Source of the DNA: Methanoregulaceae archaeon UBA467
GTDB taxonomy: Archaea; Halobacteriota; Methanomicrobia; Methanomicrobiales; Methanospirillaceae
Direction of reading: 5' to 3'
Length of the DNA: 64,000 nt
Assembly (NCBI GenBank): GCA_002503825.1
Contig: DASP01000001.1
Location: 143,945 to 207,944, forward strand
In this document: one piece after another, positions 8,168 to 17,525 of the stretch
Layout of the letters: each line of letters begins with the position of its first letter
How positions within the stretch are numbered: position 1 is the stretch's first letter
The notes under the pieces: generated by a model
Told to the model about the DNA's origin: nothing
Seen by the model: the letters and a program-made list of their open reading frames with translations, nothing else
Databases searched by the model: none
Made by a program: the position numbers and the translations under genes

Positions 8168-9433
8168 TCAGATCTCAAGTTTTGTTTCTTCATTATTGAG
8201 CGCTGAAATGGATCCCTGCAGTTCTTCGATGAGGTCCGGGATCTTCCGCTCAGTGTCCTGCCGGTGCCGTTTAAGATTATTAAACTGACCTTTCTCCTTT
8301 TCGAGTTCTTCTTTCAACTCTTTCTCCTTCTTTTCAAGTTCAAGCAGTCTCCGGTTCGCGGGATCGACGGCTATATTTGTTTCCAGGCGGCCAAGACGTG
8401 CTTTATTATCTGAAAGCCGGTCCGATAATACACCGAGAGTCTGGATCACAATACCCGGCCCGCCGAACAGTTCCTTTTCTTCCTTGTTTTTCAGTGATAT
8501 GGACCCTGCCTCTATCATACTCATTACCAGCGGCTGATTCCTTTCAATGGATGGTTTCAGGGTGTCCCAGCCGGGAATTATGGGGTCTGTCATGAGTTCA
8601 ACAGAGGATGAGATCTCTCTTCCCATCTTATCGTGCCCTTTTGCCGCGATCTTCTCAGCCTTCCGGAATACATGCACCAGCGTTGTAAAAACCGCCCTTA
8701 TTTCACGTTCGGTATCGTTCACCTGCATCCGGGCAGTTTTTTCTTCTTCCAGGAGCGCATAATACCCGGGACTCCGGCCCTCCCTGACCTGCTTCAATTC
8801 ATCTCCCGATTGTGTTATCAAATCATTTAAACCCAGGATCTTACTCTCAATATCAGGTATTTGAACATCACAGTTGTTTTTTTCTTCCTGCGCCTTTACC
8901 AGATGATCGTATAGTTCCCTTGTTTTTGCAGCCTGATCCATGGAGCGGCGGTATTCCGTATGGCTACGGGTCATTGAATTCATCTCCTGCCCAATCCGGT
9001 CTATTGCGATACGTATCGCTTTCATTTCATCAGGGAAAACCCCGCGGATATACCGTCCGGGTCCGGTCAGGCTTTTTACGCACCCCTTGAGGCACTCGGC
9101 TGCCGCATCGTAAAATTCGAGAGGGTCATCCGGCATCGGCCTTGATAGTGCCGTTAGCATCGATTTCTCAAAAAGGGGGAGAGAATTCTGTGTAATTTTT
9201 TCAAGTTTCGGGTGAACTGTCTTTTCTTTCTCTGTTCTTCCAAGAATTTCAACTAGTTTCAGCAGTTCGTTCCTTGCATCACTGATAGTATCCATGGAGT
9301 GTTCAGTAATGGCCCGCAGCTTCTCCTTTTCTTTCGCCTCCCTTGAATCAAGGAATGCCGGGATATCCTCATATTTAAGGACGGCCATTTCTTTTTTTTC
9401 CTTCTTCAGGATATTTTTAAAGATTTTTAACAT
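8168..9433 (-). CDS. Coiled-coil protein, unknown
   Basis: 421 residues, soluble, rich in Glu, Lys and Leu. Coiled-coil-like stretches occur at about 165-240 and strongly at about 340-405 (heptads in LLELEKKEKELKEELEKEK). Between them is a globular part containing PGYYALLEEEK and a PIIPGWDTLKPSIERNQP segment. There is no signal peptide or enzymatic motif. It lies 18 bases downstream of nadM on the same strand and could be the last gene of the larB-nadM transcript. I recognise only a generic SMC-like or cytoskeletal appearance and assign no function. Confidence 0.7.
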   Translation of the reverse strand: MLKIFKNILKKEKKEMAVLKYEDIPAFLDSREAKEKEKLRAITEHSMDTISDARNELLKLVEILGRTEKEKTVHPKLEKITQNSLPLFEKSMLTALSRPMPDDPLEFYDAAAECLKGCVKSLTGPGRYIRGVFPDEMKAIRIAIDRIGQEMNSMTRSHTEYRRSMDQAAKTRELYDHLVKAQEEKNNCDVQIPDIESKILGLNDLITQSGDELKQVREGRSPGYYALLEEEKTARMQVNDTEREIRAVFTTLVHVFRKAEKIAAKGHDKMGREISSSVELMTDPIIPGWDTLKPSIERNQPLVMSMIEAGSISLKNKEEKELFGGPGIVIQTLGVLSDRLSDNKARLGRLETNIAVDPANRRLLELEKKEKELKEELEKEKGQFNNLKRHRQDTERKIPDLIEELQGSISALNNEETKLEI

Positions 9434-9451
9434 AATGATCAGCCGGTCTTC

Positions 9452-9979
9452 TCACTCACCTGTGATGATATCACAGTCGTTTCTCACGATCTGCCGAAGC
9501 CTTTCTACTCCGTCGATCTCATGGATCACGCGGATGACTGATGCCGGGACAAGGTGTTCCCATGTATCTCCCCTCACCATTCTCCTGCGTATCTCGGTGC
9601 CGCTATGGGAATCACGTTCATACATGGCCGGTGAAAGGACCGTGGCCCCTTCCTCCTGGAAGAGCCGGACTACCAGGGGATTGCTTGAGTATATTGTATC
9701 AAACGGCGGCGTCATTGAGCGAACGTGTGCGACCCACAGCGCATTTCTCTTTATATCCTCGATGGGTATGACATATGCCCTGCATCCGACTGATTCCAGT
9801 GCGGTAGTGATCATCAGCACCCGCTCTCCTGCAGTATAGGGATTGGAGGGTTCATGTGAAAGCTGTGCACTTCCAACACCTATGACTATCTCATCCGCGG
9901 TCTCGGCTATACTTTCAAGAACATACTGGTGCCCGTTATGGTAGGGCTGGAATCTGCCGATATAAAATGCACGGGTCAT
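9452..9979 (-). CDS. nadM: Archaeal nicotinamide-nucleotide adenylyltransferase
   Basis: 175 residues. The nucleotidyltransferase fold is clear: GRFQPYHNGH (the HxGH motif) near the N-terminus and SGTEIRRRMVRG (the ISxTxxR-type motif) near residue 130. The enzyme adenylylates nicotinamide or nicotinate mononucleotide to the dinucleotide, the last common step to NAD. The start at 9979 is fixed by homology and overlaps the larB stop by four bases (ATGA). This coupling makes metabolic sense, because LarB uses nicotinic acid adenine dinucleotide, the product of adenylylating nicotinate mononucleotide. The frame upstream of 9979 is just larB in another register. Confidence 0.93.
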   Translation of the reverse strand: MTRAFYIGRFQPYHNGHQYVLESIAETADEIVIGVGSAQLSHEPSNPYTAGERVLMITTALESVGCRAYVIPIEDIKRNALWVAHVRSMTPPFDTIYSSNPLVVRLFQEEGATVLSPAMYERDSHSGTEIRRRMVRGDTWEHLVPASVIRVIHEIDGVERLRQIVRNDCDIITGE

Positions 9980-10752
9980 TTCATCGCCACCATGTTTGCA
10001 ATCAGTGCTGCATGGGCTCCTGCAGTAAATCCCGCGTCGATATTCACAACCGCGATAACCGAGCACGACTGAAGCATGCTCGCAAGCGCAGCCCGACCGC
10101 CACCCATAAATCCATACCCGGTACTGACCGGGACGCCTATGACAGGACGGTCGACGAGGCCTGCAACGACTGCAGGGAGTGTTCCTTCTCTGCCTGCTGC
10201 AACGATAAATACATCCGCATCAAGACATTTTTTAAGCGCAGGGAAAAGCCGGTGAATCCCTGCTGCTCCCACATCATATGCGGTGCATACGCGGCATCCC
10301 ATCTCCTCTGCAATTACCCGTGCCTCTTCGGCGACCTTTATATCGGACGTCCCTGCAGTGATGACTGCCACCACGCCTCCCGTAAGGCTGATCTCCCCGG
10401 TTTTTGAAAAAACCATCATTCGCGCTTCGGGATTAAAACGTAACAATAAACCGTTTTTTTCTGCAAGTGCCCGTAAATCTGATTCCTGCGACTGAGAAAT
10501 GCGTGAGACGATGCATTTCCCGCTTGCTGCCACTATTTTTGGTATGATTCCGGTAAGGTGGGCGGTATCCTTCCCTTCCGCAAGTACAACCTCGGGTATC
10601 CCGCATCTCAGGCTGCGTCCGAGATCGATGCAGGCGAATTCTCCGACGGTCTCAACACGGAGCCCTTCAATTTCCAATACGGCGTCCTCAAGGGAGATCT
10701 CATCCGCGTGATAACGGCTGAGGAGTTCACGAAGCATGTGATTCGGTCGCAT
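9976..10752 (-). CDS. larB: Nickel-pincer cofactor biosynthesis protein LarB
   Basis: About 258 residues. The C-terminal two thirds has the PurE-like AIR-carboxylase fold: GTSDIKVAEEA, TAYDVGAAGIHRLFP, VFIVAAGREGTLPAVVAGL and the PVSTGYGFMGGGRAAL loop. The N-terminal part (LLSRYHADEISLEDAV) is also typical of LarB. LarB carboxylates and hydrolyses nicotinic acid adenine dinucleotide in the first step of nickel-pincer nucleotide synthesis. The closest alternative is a plain PurE, but the length and N-terminus argue against it. ATG 10752 (MRPNHM) and ATG 10737 are both possible starts. LarC and LarE are not in the window. The gene is divergent from a small membrane-protein gene. Confidence 0.88.
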   Translation of the reverse strand: MRPNHMLRELLSRYHADEISLEDAVLEIEGLRVETVGEFACIDLGRSLRCGIPEVVLAEGKDTAHLTGIIPKIVAASGKCIVSRISQSQESDLRALAEKNGLLLRFNPEARMMVFSKTGEISLTGGVVAVITAGTSDIKVAEEARVIAEEMGCRVCTAYDVGAAGIHRLFPALKKCLDADVFIVAAGREGTLPAVVAGLVDRPVIGVPVSTGYGFMGGGRAALASMLQSCSVIAVVNIDAGFTAGAHAALIANMVAMK

Positions 10753-10801
10753 AATGCAATAATAAAGATATGGATTGGCGTATAATAATACGTTCATAAA
10801 C

Positions 10802-11125
10802 ATGAGCTATCTGATATATGTCGCTGCATTCGGGGTAGCCGTTGTCTTTTTCCTCTGGCTCCGGGATGCAAGGATCTTTTACCGTACCGGGCACGCAGGT
10901 TACCGGACTGCTGCCTACAGGGGAATCATCTATGGAGCACTGGCCCTCCTTGGGGCGGCCATTACGTTCACTTCCGGATCTTTTGAAATAATTGGCCTTG
11001 GCCTGATACTGGCAGCATTATATCTCCAGGGCCGCCTGCAGAGGGAGAAGGTCTGGACAACGGAAGATACCATGGAACGGATAACCGGACGCGTCAGGTT
11101 AAAAAAACCGCAGAATAAGTCATAG
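10802..11125 (+). CDS. Small membrane protein, unknown
   Basis: 107 residues with three predicted membrane segments: YLIYVAAFGVAVVFFLWL, then GIIYGALALLGAAITFTSG, then a segment around IIGLGLILAALYL, followed by a basic, charged tail (about 80-107). It starts 50 bases from the divergent larB and ends 14 bases before hisS, so it probably leads the hisS-top6B-top6A transcript. I recognise no family. An in-frame TTG at 10775 is possible but less likely than the ATG at 10802. Confidence 0.7.
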   Translation: MSYLIYVAAFGVAVVFFLWLRDARIFYRTGHAGYRTAAYRGIIYGALALLGAAITFTSGSFEIIGLGLILAALYLQGRLQREKVWTTEDTMERITGRVRLKKPQNKS

Positions 11126-11139
11126 GGGATGGTTAGATC

Positions 11140-12375
11140 ATGCTTCAGAAACCACGTGGCACACGGGATTTTCTCCCGGACGAGATGGAGAAGAGACGAT
11201 ATATCGAGGGAATAATGCGGGAGACCTCCCGCCGCTGGGGCTATCGCGAGGTATGCACCCCTGAGTTTGAAGAACTCGAGTTATTTACAATAAGGTCCGG
11301 CGAAGGAATAATCCAGGAGATGTATGTATTTGAGGATAAGGGGGGCCGGAAACTTGCGCTCAGGCCTGAACTTACCGCCCCGGTCCTCCGTCTCTATGTC
11401 AACGAAGGGCGATCCCTCCCAAAACCACTCCGCTGGTGTTACTTCTCGGACTGCTTCAGGTACGAGCGGCCGCAGAAAGGAAGATACCGGCAGTTCTGGC
11501 AGTTCGGCGTGGAGCTGATAGGGGCTGATACCGCCATGTCCGATGCCGAACCGGTAATGCTTGCCGGGGATATCCTCAAAAACACGGGCCTGACTTTTGA
11601 TTTGCACGTAGGCCACCTCTCGTTTGTCAAAAAACTGCTGGAAGGTGTTGATCCCGCCATGCAGCGCACCATTCGTATGTGCCTTGATAAAAAAGATTTT
11701 CCAGCCCTTGAAGATCTTCTCGAAACGAATGGATTGCCGGAACTCAGGGAATCCCTGATAGCACTTGTCGAATCGCGGTCTCTTGCCGAAGCATTTGAAA
11801 TAACGGGCGACATCCCGGAAAAAAGCAGAATAGAAGAGGTTTTTTCAATTCTTGACACATCAGGGATTCCGTATACCCTTAATACCGGCATTGCACGGGG
11901 TCTTGACTATTATACAGGAATTGTATTTGAGGCCTTTGCTGAAAATTTAGGGGCCGAGAACCAGATTATGGGCGGGGGAACCTACCGCCTGGCACACCTG
12001 TTCGGCGGTGAGGATACGCCATCTTCAGGGTTTGCCATCGGTTTTGACAGGGTTATGGTTGCGCTCGGGGAGGTCCCTGCGGGAAAAGACCTTATTGTCG
12101 GACTGGTCATCGCACCCGGCAGCAGGGAATGGGCGCTCCTGGTTGCCCGGGCATTCCGCGATGCAGGGATACGCGCTGAGACCGACCTTAGCGGAAAAGG
12201 AATCGGAGCCCAGATTGCACAGGTCTCACGGCACGCAGACTTTGCAGTGATAATCGGTGCGCGCGAGGCAGAATGCCGCATGGTTACCTTAAAGGACCTC
12301 GGGTCCGGCGAGCAGAATGAAATGACCGTGGATGAAGCGGTTACAGAGGTGAAGAGATGTGGCGCTTGCCGATGA
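11140..12375 (+). CDS. hisS: Histidyl-tRNA synthetase
   Basis: 411 residues, class II aminoacyl-tRNA synthetase. Motif 1 lies in the N-terminal RGTRDFLPDEMEKR region, motif 2 is CFRYERPQKGRYRQFWQF, the histidine-binding signature is RGLDYYTGIVFE, and motif 3 is SSGFAIGFDRVMVAL. A C-terminal anticodon-binding domain (about 325-405) begins LIVGLVIAPGS. It charges tRNA-His. The ATG has TAGGGGATGG upstream, and the gene overlaps the start of top6B by 17 bases, so translation of the two is linked. Confidence 0.96.
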   Translation: MLQKPRGTRDFLPDEMEKRRYIEGIMRETSRRWGYREVCTPEFEELELFTIRSGEGIIQEMYVFEDKGGRKLALRPELTAPVLRLYVNEGRSLPKPLRWCYFSDCFRYERPQKGRYRQFWQFGVELIGADTAMSDAEPVMLAGDILKNTGLTFDLHVGHLSFVKKLLEGVDPAMQRTIRMCLDKKDFPALEDLLETNGLPELRESLIALVESRSLAEAFEITGDIPEKSRIEEVFSILDTSGIPYTLNTGIARGLDYYTGIVFEAFAENLGAENQIMGGGTYRLAHLFGGEDTPSSGFAIGFDRVMVALGEVPAGKDLIVGLVIAPGSREWALLVARAFRDAGIRAETDLSGKGIGAQIAQVSRHADFAVIIGAREAECRMVTLKDLGSGEQNEMTVDEAVTEVKRCGACR

Positions 12376-14161
12376 ACTGGCCAGGAAACAGCGAAGTATA
12401 AGTGTAGCCGAATTTTTTGAAAAGAACAAGCATCTTCTCGGGTTTGATTCCCCGACACGGGGCATCATTACAACGATAAAGGAAGCAGTCGACAACGCCC
12501 TTGATGCCTGTGAGGAGGCCATGGTGCTTCCCGATATTTACATCGCTATAAAAAAGATAAGCAGCGATGTCTACCGGATCATCGTGGAGGATAACGGACC
12601 GGGAATCGTACCCGACCAGATCCCGTTTGTCTTTGGTAAACTCCTTTATGGCTCCCGTTTCCACCAGATTAAGCAGAGCAGGGGACAACAGGGCATCGGC
12701 ATCAGTGCCGCCGTGTTATATGCCCAGCTGACGACGGGGCTTCCAAGCACAATTATTTCCCGCACAGGGCCTGAATCACGGGCATACCGGTTTGATATAC
12801 AAATCAATATCGAGTCGAACGAGCCTGACGTGCTCGTGCGCGAAGAGACGGAGTGGGACCGGACGCACGGAACCCGTGTCCAGATCGAGTTCCGGAGCAC
12901 TCTTGCAGCAAAAAAACGGCTTCTTGATTATCTGAAGTACACGTCGGTGGTCAATCCCCACGCCCGCATCAGGGTTGAACTTGATGATGAGTCCTTTACG
13001 TTCGAGCGGGTGAGTGACGAGGTCATCGAGTGTCCACAGCCTATCCAGCCCCACCCGCATGGCATCGAGATTGGCCACCTGAAACGGATGCTGGCCGCCT
13101 GTGACGCCCCACTCGAAGATTTTCTGATACAGGGCTTTTGCCGGGTGGGAAAAAAGACCGCCGGCGAAATGTGCACACTTTCCGGCCTCTCACCGGATAT
13201 CCCGGCGCGTTCCCTTTCATCCGATGAACAGAAACGCCTCATCGATGCAATGCAAAACGTCAAGGTCCCTGCTCCCCCGACACTCCAGTGTCTCTCCCCC
13301 ATCGGGGAGGACCTGATTACACAGGGCCTTGAAAAGGAATTCCAGATGGACTTTGTCAGGGCCCGCACCCGTTCGAGTTCTGTCTTTTCCGGCCACCCGT
13401 TTGTTGTGGAAGCAGCACTCGGATACGGCGGGAAACTCCCCGCTGAAGGGAACGCACAAATTCTGCGGTTTGCCAACCGTGTCCCCCTCATTTACCAGCA
13501 GGGTGCATGCGCCATCACCGGCAGTATTTCTCAGATCAGCTGGAAAAATTACGGGATATCACAGTCCGGGCTCCCGACCGGTCCGGTTCTTATTCTGGTT
13601 CATGTAGCCTCTACCAATGTACCGTTTACTTCGGAAAGCAAGGATGCAATCGCCTCAATTCCAGAAATTGAACGTGAAATAGTGCTCGCACTACAGGATC
13701 TCGGCCGGGATCTCAAGACCTATCTCTCCCGGCGCGATAAAAACCGGATACAGGAGGACAGGGCTCGTGCAGTGTGTGCAATTATTCCTGAACTGGCTGA
13801 AAAAGTAGCAGAGATTGTCGATATGCCGCTCCCTGATATCTCCCCTATCGAGGGGAGAATAATGAAGAAAGTAGTGGCAAAAAAAATGATCAGGGACGGA
13901 AAAGTCAGCATCGAGGTGAAAAATTATACCTCTCATCCTGAGACCATCAGCATTTATAATACTTCACAGGACGGCGCAGGCGATGCAACAACTCCCCCCG
14001 ACTTTGTAACAGAGCTGGATAATGAATATACAAAGGTCTGGAAAGTCCCGCTTGAGCCCGGATCGGTCTGGAGAGTTGATTACAGGGGTACAGGCGGGGG
14101 AACCCTGGAAATCAGGGGCATTGACGAGAAAAAAATTGTAGTGGTGGATGTGGATGTCTAA
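12359..14161 (+). CDS. top6B: DNA topoisomerase VI subunit B
   Basis: 600 residues. GHKL ATPase motifs are clear: KEAVDNALDACEEA (motif N), VEDNGPGI (G1) and QSRGQQGIGISAA (G2). The transducer domain carries the ATP-sensing lysine in SESKDA (near residue 425). The extra C-terminal immunoglobulin-like domain seen in several euryarchaeal homologues is present (about 510-600). It is the ATP-dependent clamp of the type IIB topoisomerase that relaxes and decatenates DNA. The start is GTG at 12359, with GAGGTGA at 12346-12352, inside the end of hisS. The end overlaps top6A by 14 bases. Confidence 0.97.
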   Translation: MALADELARKQRSISVAEFFEKNKHLLGFDSPTRGIITTIKEAVDNALDACEEAMVLPDIYIAIKKISSDVYRIIVEDNGPGIVPDQIPFVFGKLLYGSRFHQIKQSRGQQGIGISAAVLYAQLTTGLPSTIISRTGPESRAYRFDIQINIESNEPDVLVREETEWDRTHGTRVQIEFRSTLAAKKRLLDYLKYTSVVNPHARIRVELDDESFTFERVSDEVIECPQPIQPHPHGIEIGHLKRMLAACDAPLEDFLIQGFCRVGKKTAGEMCTLSGLSPDIPARSLSSDEQKRLIDAMQNVKVPAPPTLQCLSPIGEDLITQGLEKEFQMDFVRARTRSSSVFSGHPFVVEAALGYGGKLPAEGNAQILRFANRVPLIYQQGACAITGSISQISWKNYGISQSGLPTGPVLILVHVASTNVPFTSESKDAIASIPEIEREIVLALQDLGRDLKTYLSRRDKNRIQEDRARAVCAIIPELAEKVAEIVDMPLPDISPIEGRIMKKVVAKKMIRDGKVSIEVKNYTSHPETISIYNTSQDGAGDATTPPDFVTELDNEYTKVWKVPLEPGSVWRVDYRGTGGGTLEIRGIDEKKIVVVDVDV

Positions 14162-15242
14162 AGAGGAACTCGACCGGACCGCAAAGCTGAGACTTATTGA
14201 AATTGCCAGGCGGTGGTACGACCAGATGGTAACAGGGGAAATTCCTTCGATATCCCTTCCAACCCGTACAAAACAGAATATCGAATATGACGACGAGGCC
14301 GAGGTCTGGAAATACGGTGACCGTGAAAGTGTCCGTTCAGCCGGAACTGCAAAAAGCGCCCTTCACCTCCTGAAGATGTCGTATGTAATCTGGTTTTTGA
14401 AAAAACAGATCCTTGAAAACCGTTCTTCGACCCTGAGAGAGTTGTATTATATCTCGGAAGGCTGGAAAAAGGCCAAGTTTTCTGCCCAGGACGAGAGTAA
14501 CTTCCTTATCGAGGACCTGGAAATTCTCACCGACATGCAGAGGGAAGCATTTCATCTCAGGCCCGAAGAAGACGGCGCGACAATATTCGGCCCCCTGAAG
14601 CTCCGTGAACAGACCCGGAGAGGAGCACGTGATATCCACTGCCAGGACGACGTGGGGGAAGCAGGGTACCAGATCCCGAGCAATGTGGAAAACCTTGATT
14701 TCCTGGAGCACGATGCACGGTTTGTTATTGCAATCGAGACCGGCGGTATGTATGCCCGGCTCATTGAAAACGGTTTTGATGCAGAATACAATGCAGTCCT
14801 TATACACCTCAAAGGACAACCTGCACGCTCGACACGGCGTGTCCTCAACCGTATCAATAATAAATTTGATGTTCCGGTTGTCGTCTTCACCGATGGCGAT
14901 CCATGGTCGTACCGGATCTTCGCAAGCGTGGCATACGGCGCTATCAAAAGTGCTCACATATCTGATCTCCTGGCAACTCCAAAGGCCCACTTCATCGGTG
15001 TGCAGCCAAGCGACATCCGCGATTATAACCTGCCGTCAGACCACCTGACCGAACGCGATGTTGCCGCACTCAACAGTGAACTGTCTGACCCGCGTTTTGC
15101 CACCGATTACTGGAAAGAACAGATACAACTCCAGCTGAAGATGAATTTAAAGTCAGAACAACAGGCATTTGCAGCAAAAGGTCTTGATTTTGTGACAAAG
15201 GAATACCTGCCCTCACGTCTGGCCGACCTGGGTATAATCTGA
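14148..15242 (+). CDS. top6A: DNA topoisomerase VI subunit A
   Basis: 364 residues, Spo11 family. The winged-helix domain contains the catalytic tyrosine in STLRELYYISEGW (near residue 105). The TOPRIM domain supplies the metal ligands in FVIAIETGG (Glu, near 197) and FTDGDPWSYRIF (Asp-x-Asp, near 250). It cleaves DNA in the A2B2 complex. Its ATG overlaps the end of top6B; a second ATG at 14154 (MSKEEL) would remove two residues and is equally plausible. It is the last gene of the hisS-top6B-top6A unit; a 155-base gap separates it from the convergent pilus genes. Confidence 0.97.
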   Translation: MWMSKEELDRTAKLRLIEIARRWYDQMVTGEIPSISLPTRTKQNIEYDDEAEVWKYGDRESVRSAGTAKSALHLLKMSYVIWFLKKQILENRSSTLRELYYISEGWKKAKFSAQDESNFLIEDLEILTDMQREAFHLRPEEDGATIFGPLKLREQTRRGARDIHCQDDVGEAGYQIPSNVENLDFLEHDARFVIAIETGGMYARLIENGFDAEYNAVLIHLKGQPARSTRRVLNRINNKFDVPVVVFTDGDPWSYRIFASVAYGAIKSAHISDLLATPKAHFIGVQPSDIRDYNLPSDHLTERDVAALNSELSDPRFATDYWKEQIQLQLKMNLKSEQQAFAAKGLDFVTKEYLPSRLADLGII

Positions 15243-15397
15243 CAGGTATAACAGAGTAACTGGCAGGGCGATACTTTTTTTCTGCGGTTATTACACGCCT
15301 TATTTTCTGATATTTTACTGGCCTGCCGGCAATGCCGGACACTGCCGGTTGATAAACTGGTCCAAAGACAGGAAAACGAGGGGTTTGGCAGTTCAGC

Positions 15398-16597
15398 CTA
15401 CACAAAGAACCTGAACATCACCCAGGCAATTATCAGCATCACTGCTGAATACTTCAGGCCGGCAACCGCACGGCCCTCACCCATCTGTCCCGCAACCAGC
15501 CCGGAAAAGATGCCCTGGATCATCGCGGCATGCGAGAAAAGGCGGGTGTAGAAGAATATGTCAACATGACCCATAAACTGGCTTGCAGACGCTCCTGCAG
15601 CCGAAGCTGCACTGCCTGCCGATGCCATCGTGGTAAGGAACGTGCTCACAAGGATAAAAATAACAAAGACAAAGACAAGGAACGAAATTACAACGATTAC
15701 AACGTAGATGAGCATATTGTTCCTTCTCTCGGACTGCAGCTGGACAAATTCATATGTATCTTTGGCTGCTGCCCTGAGAACCTCGCTCACATCTCCTCCC
15801 GCCCGGCTTGCCTTGGCAATAAGATCGATGCTCCTGTCAGTGAGAGGCGTCCCGAGTCGCTGCCTGAAACGGTTGATTGCATCGATAAATGTCGTGTTCC
15901 ATGACATTTCATTGTCCATCCGCCTGATGTACGGAGTGAGCGTGCTGTACTCGCTCTGGGAAACGAGATGTATGGCATTCGGGAGGGTCATCCCGCTGTC
16001 ATTCATACCGGCAAGATCACGGAAAAAATTAGGCAGGGCTTCTTCGAGGTGCCGTACACGCTGCGTTTCACGTAAGTCGAGGATAGCAACAGGGAGGATC
16101 ACAATCAGGATTGACAGTACGATCACATCGTCAATAACGGTAGAATTAAAAAGAACGAAAATTCCATAATCCTTAATCATGAGAGCTGTCCCGAAAATAA
16201 ACACAATCAGTGCCACAGGGATACATACAATTAAAATATTGATGGGTTTTTCAAGAATAATCTTAAGGGGATGCCGCATCAGCCGGCCGATTCCGGTCTG
16301 GGCTGCATGGTAGTGCTCAAGTTTCTTTTCAATCTCCTGCTGCTCCTTTTCAAACGCCTGCAGTTCGACGGGCCCAAGGTCGACGGGAACTTTTTTTTCT
16401 CGTTTAAAGAGTCCTAACCGGCTTTTTGGCCCTTCTTTTTTTGTTTCCGACCACCCGGTTTTTGTTGCTGCCCATGTGCCCGGTTCTTTGCCAGGCGGCA
16501 TACTTCCTCCCGCTGCAGCAGGAGCCGGACTCTGCGGGACCTCTTCGTCTTTGCCTTTTTTTGAGAGTGCTGTTTTGAATAAATCCCCGATTCCCAT
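15398..16597 (-). CDS. GspF/TadC-like pilus assembly membrane protein
   Basis: 399 residues. A charged cytoplasmic N-terminus (about 1-110, with EVPQSPAPAAAGG and many Lys/Glu) leads to membrane helices near 120-180, a GspF cytoplasmic domain with FFRDLAGMNDSGMTLPNAI, and further helices near 280-315 and at the C-terminus. Proteins of this family form the inner-membrane platform of type II secretion, type IV pili and archaella. It starts 4 bases after the preceding GspF gene and ends the three-gene assembly operon. Split platform proteins in two genes are typical of Tad-like systems. Confidence 0.88.
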   Translation of the reverse strand: MGIGDLFKTALSKKGKDEEVPQSPAPAAAGGSMPPGKEPGTWAATKTGWSETKKEGPKSRLGLFKREKKVPVDLGPVELQAFEKEQQEIEKKLEHYHAAQTGIGRLMRHPLKIILEKPINILIVCIPVALIVFIFGTALMIKDYGIFVLFNSTVIDDVIVLSILIVILPVAILDLRETQRVRHLEEALPNFFRDLAGMNDSGMTLPNAIHLVSQSEYSTLTPYIRRMDNEMSWNTTFIDAINRFRQRLGTPLTDRSIDLIAKASRAGGDVSEVLRAAAKDTYEFVQLQSERRNNMLIYVVIVVISFLVFVFVIFILVSTFLTTMASAGSAASAAGASASQFMGHVDIFFYTRLFSHAAMIQGIFSGLVAGQMGEGRAVAGLKYSAVMLIIAWVMFRFFV

Positions 16598-16601
16598 GAT
16601 T

Positions 16602-17525
16602 TCACGTCTCCGGCGTCATCGAGCTGATCAGAATTACAAACATTATGCTCCCGAACGGGATCATCATGTAAATGATGATATAAAGGAAGAACGGCTGGGA
16701 CTGGCGACTTAAAATGGACATGATGGACTGCAGAATAATGAGAAACAGCGGTCCTGCAACCATGGCTGTCACGTATGACTCTGCGATAAGTCCCAGCGTG
16801 TCAAGGAAGAGTTTCTGCGTCTGTCGGTTTTCCAGGGCATACTGGTCGGCCTTTGTCCTGAAATAATCTGTAAGGTTGCTACCGCTCGATATACACCCCA
16901 TGGAGCCCTGCAGGAATTCCTTCATTCTCATACTCGGGGTGGTTGCAGAAATCAGCCTGAGCGCATCGATAAGATCGCGCCCGAAAAGGTCAATTTCAAG
17001 GGCAATATAACGTGCTTCCGTAGCGCTTTCCCCGTAAATGGGACTGCCTGCGAGCTGCCGGAACACTTCGGCAGGTGGAATTCCCGCCGTTGACATGGCA
17101 GTGATGTAATTGATGGCGTAGGGAAGGGTTGCATCAATATTACGTCTCCTGTTCCCTGCCACAACTGAAGGGTAGACAAGGAAAATTATGAAGGTTATCC
17201 CTCCGAACACTGCAAATGAGATGATTATCGCGAGCAGCGTACCGATAAAAAGGCTGTACTCGGAGATGACAAACATAAATTCAGGTACTGCACCGTGGTA
17301 GATTATCAGGGAGGGAAGGTTAAAAATAAATGTCAGAAATCCAAGGGCGACTGCTGAACAGATGCCTGCAATGAATGAGCTTACGTAGGCTGTCGAGATA
17401 TAAACCTCAAACGGCACTTTCATCCTTGCAGAAAGAAGGTCGTTTCGAAGCTCTGCATACTTTTCCCTCTTCTTTTTAACCCTGTTTCCGAAAAGACGGA
17501 AGCAGAACCGCTCGTAACTATTCAT
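16602..17525 (-). CDS. GspF/TadB-like pilus assembly membrane protein
   Basis: 307 residues. Hydrophobic segments at about 45-75 and 90-125 bracket a GspF-type cytoplasmic domain (AMSTAGIPPAEVFRQLAG, SMRMKEFLQGSMGCISSGSNL), and two more helices end the protein (MVAGPLFLIILQSIMSIL, FFLYIIIYMMIPFGSIMFVIL). It is the first of the two platform subunits. Its ATG overlaps the end of the ATPase gene by 8 bases, showing one operon. It probably binds the ATPase below the membrane and assembles a pilus-like filament; no pilin gene lies beside it. Confidence 0.88.
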   Translation of the reverse strand: MNSYERFCFRLFGNRVKKKREKYAELRNDLLSARMKVPFEVYISTAYVSSFIAGICSAVALGFLTFIFNLPSLIIYHGAVPEFMFVISEYSLFIGTLLAIIISFAVFGGITFIIFLVYPSVVAGNRRRNIDATLPYAINYITAMSTAGIPPAEVFRQLAGSPIYGESATEARYIALEIDLFGRDLIDALRLISATTPSMRMKEFLQGSMGCISSGSNLTDYFRTKADQYALENRQTQKLFLDTLGLIAESYVTAMVAGPLFLIILQSIMSILSRQSQPFFLYIIIYMMIPFGSIMFVILISSMTPET

